Positions 60,303 through 64,000 of a stretch of 64,000 bases of DNA are shown piece by piece. This stretch comes from an uncultured Acetobacteraceae bacterium (lineage in GTDB: Bacteria > Pseudomonadota > Alphaproteobacteria > Acetobacterales > Acetobacteraceae), in contig CAIXDS010000330.1 in NCBI GenBank assembly GCA_903918195.1, positions 21,598 to 85,597 on the forward strand, given 5' to 3'. Both the position numbers and the translations under genes were made by a program. Every line of letters begins with the position of its first letter. The stretch's first letter is position 1. The notes under the pieces were generated by a model. That model did no database searches. It was not told where the DNA came from and was given only the letters and a program-made list of their open reading frames with translations.

Positions 60303-62189
60303 ATGACCGTTGCGTCCGCAGTCGCCGCGCCGGCGAAGCTGCGTGCCGGTGCCTTGCTGGGGGTGCTCGGCATCGTTTACGGCGACATCGGCACCAGCCC
60401 ACTCTATGCCTTCAAGGCCAGCCTCGACCACTTCTCGGAGGGCGGCATCAGCACCGCCGAGGTGCTCGGCATCCTGTCGATGATCTTCTGGTCACTGGTG
60501 CTGATCGTGACGGTGAAATACGTGCTGCTGGTCATGCGCGCCGATAACCGGGGCGAAGGTGGCATCATCGCCCTGATGGCGCTGGCCCAGCGGGTATCCG
60601 CCGACGCGCGGATGCGCAACGTGCTGGCCCTGGTCGGCATCAGCGGCGCCTGCCTGTTCTTCGGCGACGGCGTGATCACCCCGGCCATTTCCGTGCTGTC
60701 CGCCGTCGAGGGTCTGGAGATCGCCACGCCGCACCTTGCCGCGTTCGTGCTGCCGGTCTGCGCCGTCGTCATCATCGTGTTGTTCGCCCTGCAGTGGAAG
60801 GGCACCGACACGGTCGGCCGGCTGTTCGGCCCGGTGATGATGGTATGGTTCCTTATCATCGGCGCGCTCGGCCTGGTCGCGGTGCTGCGCAACCCGGCCG
60901 TGCTGCCGGCGCTGTCGCCCGCTTACGCGGTCGATCTGATGCTCGAGCAACATTGGGTCGCGTTCTTCACCCTCGGCGCCGTCGTGCTCGCCGTCACCGG
61001 CGCCGAAGCGCTGTATGCTGATATGGGCCATTTCGGCCGCCGGCCGATCCGGCTCGCATGGTCCTTCTATGTGCTGCCCTCGCTGGCGCTCAACTATTTC
61101 GGCCAGGGAGCGCTGGTGCTGGCCGACAGCAAAGCCGTGGAAAACCCGTTCTACCTGCTCGCGCCCGAGGAACTGCGCCTGCCGCTGGTCGTACTCGCCA
61201 CCGCCGCGACCGTCATCGCCAGCCAGGCGGTGATCTCGGGCGCCTATTCGATGACGCGCCAATGCGTGCAACTCGGCTTCCTGCCGCGCATGACGGTGAG
61301 CCACACCAGCGCGACCGAGGAGGGGCAGATCTACGTGCCCCAGATCAACACGGCGCTGGCCGCCGGCGTGCTGCTGCTGGTGTTCAGCTTCCGCACCAGC
61401 GATTCGCTCGCCGCCGCCTATGGCATCGCGGTCACCGGCACGTTTCTGTGCACCTGCTTCCTGGCCGCGGTGGTGTTCCGCCGCCAGTTCGGCTGGTCCC
61501 GCCCGGTGGTGCTGGCCGTGTTCGGCGCCCTGTTCCTGCTCGACCTGGTGTTCTTCACCGCCAACATGGTGAAGGTACCCGAGGGCGGCTGGGTGCCGCT
61601 GGCGCTCGGGCTCGCCCTCATCGCCGTCATGACCTCATGGAAGCGCGGCCGCGACCTGCTGCTGACCCGCTGGAAGCAGGACAGCCTGCCGCTGGCCAGC
61701 TTCCTGGCCCGGCTGCCGCAGTCGCGCACCGTGCGGGTGCCGGGGATGGCGGTGTTCCTGACCGGCAACCCGGACTACGTGCCCGGCGCGCTGCTGCATA
61801 ACCTCAAGCACAACAAGGTGCTGCACGAGCGGGTACTGTTCGTCACCGTGCTCAACGTGGACCTGCCCGAAGTGCCGCAGGCCGAGCGCACCAGCGTCGA
61901 GGAACTGGCGCCCGGCATCCACCGCGTGGTGACCCGCTACGGCTTCATGGAAAGCCCCAACATCCCGCGCGACCTCGCCGAGTTGCGGGACAAAGGCGTC
62001 GATTACGACCCGATGCAGGTCAGCTACTTCCTGGGCCGGGACACGCTGGTGCCGGCGATGGTGCCGAAAATGCCGATCTGGCGGCTCTGGCTGTTCCTGG
62101 TGATGGCGCGCAATGCCGTGTCGGTCACCGAGTTCTTCCGCATTCCCAGCGATCGCGTGGTGGAACTGGGCATGCGGGTGGCGATCTGA
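60303..62189 (+). CDS. kup: Kup-type low-affinity potassium transporter
   Basis: This 628-residue membrane protein has about twelve helices followed by a cytoplasmic C-terminus. [20 protein letters not shown] is the Kup signature, and [16 protein letters not shown] appears as [40 protein letters not shown] and [20 protein letters not shown] are also typical. It takes up potassium with protons. A long upstream in-frame ORF exists, but the family start is the ATG at 60303 ([20 protein letters not shown]). Confidence 0.96.
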   Translation: MTVASAVAAPAKLRAGALLGVLGIVYGDIGTSPLYAFKASLDHFSEGGISTAEVLGILSMIFWSLVLIVTVKYVLLVMRADNRGEGGIIALMALAQRVSADARMRNVLALVGISGACLFFGDGVITPAISVLSAVEGLEIATPHLAAFVLPVCAVVIIVLFALQWKGTDTVGRLFGPVMMVWFLIIGALGLVAVLRNPAVLPALSPAYAVDLMLEQHWVAFFTLGAVVLAVTGAEALYADMGHFGRRPIRLAWSFYVLPSLALNYFGQGALVLADSKAVENPFYLLAPEELRLPLVVLATAATVIASQAVISGAYSMTRQCVQLGFLPRMTVSHTSATEEGQIYVPQINTALAAGVLLLVFSFRTSDSLAAAYGIAVTGTFLCTCFLAAVVFRRQFGWSRPVVLAVFGALFLLDLVFFTANMVKVPEGGWVPLALGLALIAVMTSWKRGRDLLLTRWKQDSLPLASFLARLPQSRTVRVPGMAVFLTGNPDYVPGALLHNLKHNKVLHERVLFVTVLNVDLPEVPQAERTSVEELAPGIHRVVTRYGFMESPNIPRDLAELRDKGVDYDPMQVSYFLGRDTLVPAMVPKMPIWRLWLFLVMARNAVSVTEFFRIPSDRVVELGMRVAI

Positions 62190-62214
62190 GCGGCGCCGCT
62201 TGGCCAGGGTGACG

Positions 62215-62550
62215 ATGCTGCTGGTCTATGCCCCGGACCGGCCGGACGGCGATCTTGCCGACCGGATGGAGCTGCAGCTCGGCCTGACGCCGCAGGCGCG
62301 GATCGACGATGCCGCCTTCGCCGCTTCCCCCCTGCCCTGGCCCGCGCGGCGCGTGTTGCCCGACGGCCGCGAACGCGCCCTGGAGCTGGTGGCGCTGCCC
62401 ACCGGCTGGGCGCTGCGCAGCGTCCGCTCCGAAGATGAGCCGCTCTGGGCGCTGGAAGGGCCGGTATTCCGCCCCGGCGAACTGGTAACCTTGCGCCGCC
62501 CCGACGGCGAGGAACACGTCTTTCGCGTGGTGAACGTCGAAACCGGGTGA
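62215..62550 (+). CDS. Hypothetical protein (111 residues)
   Basis: This ORF starts at ATG 62215 (MLLVYAPDRPDGDLADRMEL); GTG 62209 is a possible earlier start. It lies 25 bases after kup and 88 before the cax-like gene on the same strand. No membrane helix or known motif is seen. Third-position GC matches neighbouring genes, so it is likely real. The C-terminal part (LVTLRRPDGEEHVFRVVNVE) is beta-rich. Confidence 0.6.
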   Translation: MLLVYAPDRPDGDLADRMELQLGLTPQARIDDAAFAASPLPWPARRVLPDGRERALELVALPTGWALRSVRSEDEPLWALEGPVFRPGELVTLRRPDGEEHVFRVVNVETG

Positions 62551-62638
62551 CCGTGGCCAACATGTCCGGCCGGCACGGCATCGTTGCGCCGACGGATGCG
62601 GTGCCGCTACTCTGCGGCGGACAAAAGGGGGCGCGCAG

Positions 62639-63724
62639 ATGAGGCTGGCCATGCAGATCCGCAAGGGCGCACCGCTACTGGTGGTGCCGGTGTCGCTTGT
62701 GCTGCACTGGTATGATGCCGTCGCGCCCGGTTGGATCTTTCTCGCCGGCCTGGTCGCTATCGCCGTGCTCGCCGACTGGGTGCGGCGCGGCACCGAGCAG
62801 GTGGCCGAGCATGCCGGCGCCACCATCGGCAGCCTGCTCAATGTCAGCTTCGGCAACGCCGCCGAACTGGTGCTGGCGCTGTTCGTGCTCTCGCAGGCGC
62901 AGACGCAGGTGGTTCAGGCGCAGATCACCGGCTCGATCATCGGCACGACGCTGCTGTTCCTGGGCATTGCCGCGCTGGCTGGCGGGCTGCGGCACGAGCT
63001 GCAGATATTCGGCAAGGCGCAGATTGGCCTGCTCTCCACTCTGCTGTTGCTGGTCGCCGTGGCGATCCTGCTGCCGGCCATTTTCGACATGACCGAGCGG
63101 GTGCTGGCGCCCGGAGTCGACCGGTCGCTGCTGGACGAGCGTCTGAGCCTGTGTGTTTCGGTGGTACTGCTGCTGCTCTATGGCGCGCACCTGATCTATG
63201 TCCTCGTCACCCACCGCGACATGTTCGCAACCGGCGCTGAGGAGGGCACGCCGACCTGGAGTCTGAAGCTGGCCCTCGGCGTGATGGTCTGTGGCACGGC
63301 GGCGATCGCGGTCGAATCCGAACTGGTCACCGCGCGGCTCGCCGAGACGGCGGCGCTGCTCGGGCTGTCGCCGGTGTTCATGGGCGTTGTCGTGTTGGCG
63401 CTGGTCGGCACGGTGGCCGACCTGTTCGCCTCGGTGGCATTCGCGCGGGCGGACCGGATCGACATCGCGGTCGGCATATGCGTGGGCTCGGCGCTGCAGA
63501 TCGCGCTGGTGGTCGCCCCCGTGCTGGTGCTGGTGTCATGGGCGATCGGCCACCCGATGAACCTGGTATTCGGCAGCCCGCTCGACCTGTTCGCCATCGC
63601 CAGCGCCGCCTTCATCGTCCGCGCGATCGCCGCCGACGGTGAGACGACCTGGTACGAGGGCTTCCTGCTGATCGGCGTGTACTTGTTGTTTGCGCTGGCC
63701 TATTTCTTCCAGACCGGGGGCTGA
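62639..63724 (+). CDS. Ca2+/H+ antiporter (CaCA/Cax family), divergent
   Basis: This 361-residue membrane protein has about eleven helices and the two-repeat layout of cation/Ca2+ exchangers. The first alpha repeat is standard (GNAAE at residues 72-76). In the second, the canonical GNAAE is replaced by GTVAD at residues 257-261 (LVGTVADLFASVAF), with Asp in place of the key Glu and Thr in place of Asn. VGSALQIALVVAPVLVLVSW closes the second repeat as in Cax. It should exchange calcium or other divalent cations for protons, but the altered repeat may change selectivity or turnover. Confidence 0.88.
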   Translation: MRLAMQIRKGAPLLVVPVSLVLHWYDAVAPGWIFLAGLVAIAVLADWVRRGTEQVAEHAGATIGSLLNVSFGNAAELVLALFVLSQAQTQVVQAQITGSIIGTTLLFLGIAALAGGLRHELQIFGKAQIGLLSTLLLLVAVAILLPAIFDMTERVLAPGVDRSLLDERLSLCVSVVLLLLYGAHLIYVLVTHRDMFATGAEEGTPTWSLKLALGVMVCGTAAIAVESELVTARLAETAALLGLSPVFMGVVVLALVGTVADLFASVAFARADRIDIAVGICVGSALQIALVVAPVLVLVSWAIGHPMNLVFGSPLDLFAIASAAFIVRAIAADGETTWYEGFLLIGVYLLFALAYFFQTGG

Positions 63725-63744
63725 GGCCGGCAGGGCAAGCGGGT

Positions 63745-63864
63745 GAAGGAAGGCCAGGGGCTCTGCCCCTGGACCCTGCTAAGGGCGGAGCCCTTAGAAC
63801 CCATTCGTTTAAGTTATGGGGTCCAGGGGCCTCTCGGCCCTTGGCGGGTCCAGGGTAGAGCCCC
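63745..63864. repeat. Modular hairpin repeat, copies 6a and 6b meeting tail to tail
   Basis: Unit 6a (forward) has CCAGGGGCTCTGCCCCTGG at 63754-63772 and CTAAGGGCGGAGCCCTTAG at 63779-63797, matching copy 1, then AACCCATTCG. Unit 6b (reverse) is GGTCCAGGGGCCTCTCGGCC, then CTTGGCGGGTCCAGGG, like arm 3a. The centre TTTAAGTTATGGGG closely matches the centre of copy 3 read on the - strand. It follows the cax-like stop. Confidence 0.88.
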
Positions 63865-63894
63865 ATAGGCACTAGGTTAAGCTATTTGATTGAT

Positions 63895-64000
63895 TTAATT
63901 GGCAAAATAAAAGGGCCAGAGCTGTGTGGGAAGCGGCGCCTTCCACGAAGGCTCCTCACCACTGGGATGCCGGACGCGATCCACACCTGCCAGGGATTGG
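63895..64000 (-). CDS. Possible partial ORF at the right edge
   Basis: About 35 codons without a stop enter from the right edge on the - strand and end at TAA 63895-63897. The translation reads QSLAGVDRVRHPSGEEPSWK, then APLPTQLWPFYFAN. The sequence just after its stop is AT-rich. It could be the end of a transposase or another gene outside the window; it is not recognised. The same bases are also open in one + frame, so the call is weak. Confidence 0.25.
   Translation of the reverse strand, partial: QSLAGVDRVRHPSGEEPSWKAPLPTQLWPFYFAN

Overview
The window is GC-rich bacterial DNA with dense coding, many ATGA/GTGA stop-start overlaps and frequent GTG or TTG starts. The gene set points to an alphaproteobacterium of the Rhodospirillales, most likely Acetobacteraceae: a complete hopanoid biosynthesis cluster, the truncated alphaproteobacterial type of HPr kinase beside rapZ and a regulatory phosphotransferase chain, a TIGR02300 'FYDLN' protein, a DUF3576 lipoprotein, and the order mnmE-mnmG-rsmG-parA-parB-holA-lptE-leuS. 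That order, with two perfect parS 16-mers, places the window near the replication origin. The family-level assignment is an inference from gene content.

Layout. 1-3.6 kb: rlmN (cut by the left edge), an IalB-like exported protein, a SPOUT RNA methyltransferase, a SAM methyltransferase, a YdcF-like protein and a FYDLN protein. 3.7-10.2 kb: aroA-cmk-rpsA-sppA-ihfB-lapA-(small ORF)-trpF, all on the + strand. 10.2-21.9 kb: mixed genes, including two acetyltransferases, hslO, a surface-glycan type methyltransferase beside an AT-rich island, argF-argD, a large MscS channel, an LhgO-like oxidase, a VapBC-like toxin-antitoxin pair and a cupin. 22-38.3 kb: the hopanoid locus. On the - strand an enoyl-CoA hydratase and an esterase lead into hpnA-B-C-D-E-shc, followed by two tiny membrane ORFs and hpnG. 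hpnH is on the + strand and converges with hpnG. A TetR regulator diverges from hpnH, and hpnM-I-J-K follow it on the - strand. 38.4-42.7 kb: hprK-rapZ-EIIA(Man)-HPr-EI, a phosphorelay with no sugar permease here. 42.8-46.4 kb: an MFS exporter, a quinone oxidoreductase, an alkyltransferase and a 2Fe-2S protein. 46.5-57 kb: the origin-proximal block. 57-63.7 kb: a porin, a ThiE-like protein, a YggS-like protein, kup and a Ca2+/H+ antiporter.

How the genes work together. HpnC, HpnD and HpnE convert farnesyl diphosphate to squalene, Shc cyclises it, HpnH and HpnG add and trim the adenosyl side chain, and HpnI, HpnJ and HpnK elaborate polar head groups. HpnM is a periplasmic MlaC-like carrier. 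The palindrome between tetR and hpnH is a good candidate operator. The phosphorelay probably regulates nitrogen or carbon responses.

The most unusual structure is a dispersed family of modular hairpin repeats at about 10.25, 10.95, 22.8, 47.8, 52.1 and 63.8 kb. Three sites share one polarity: two units meet tail to tail. At 22.8 kb the arms are a 44/44 inverted repeat, and hpnK takes its start codon and first ~20 residues from it. At 10.2-11.0 kb the two units bracket an acetyltransferase gene whose stop codon lies in the element's tail. No rRNA, tRNA or CRISPR array was seen.
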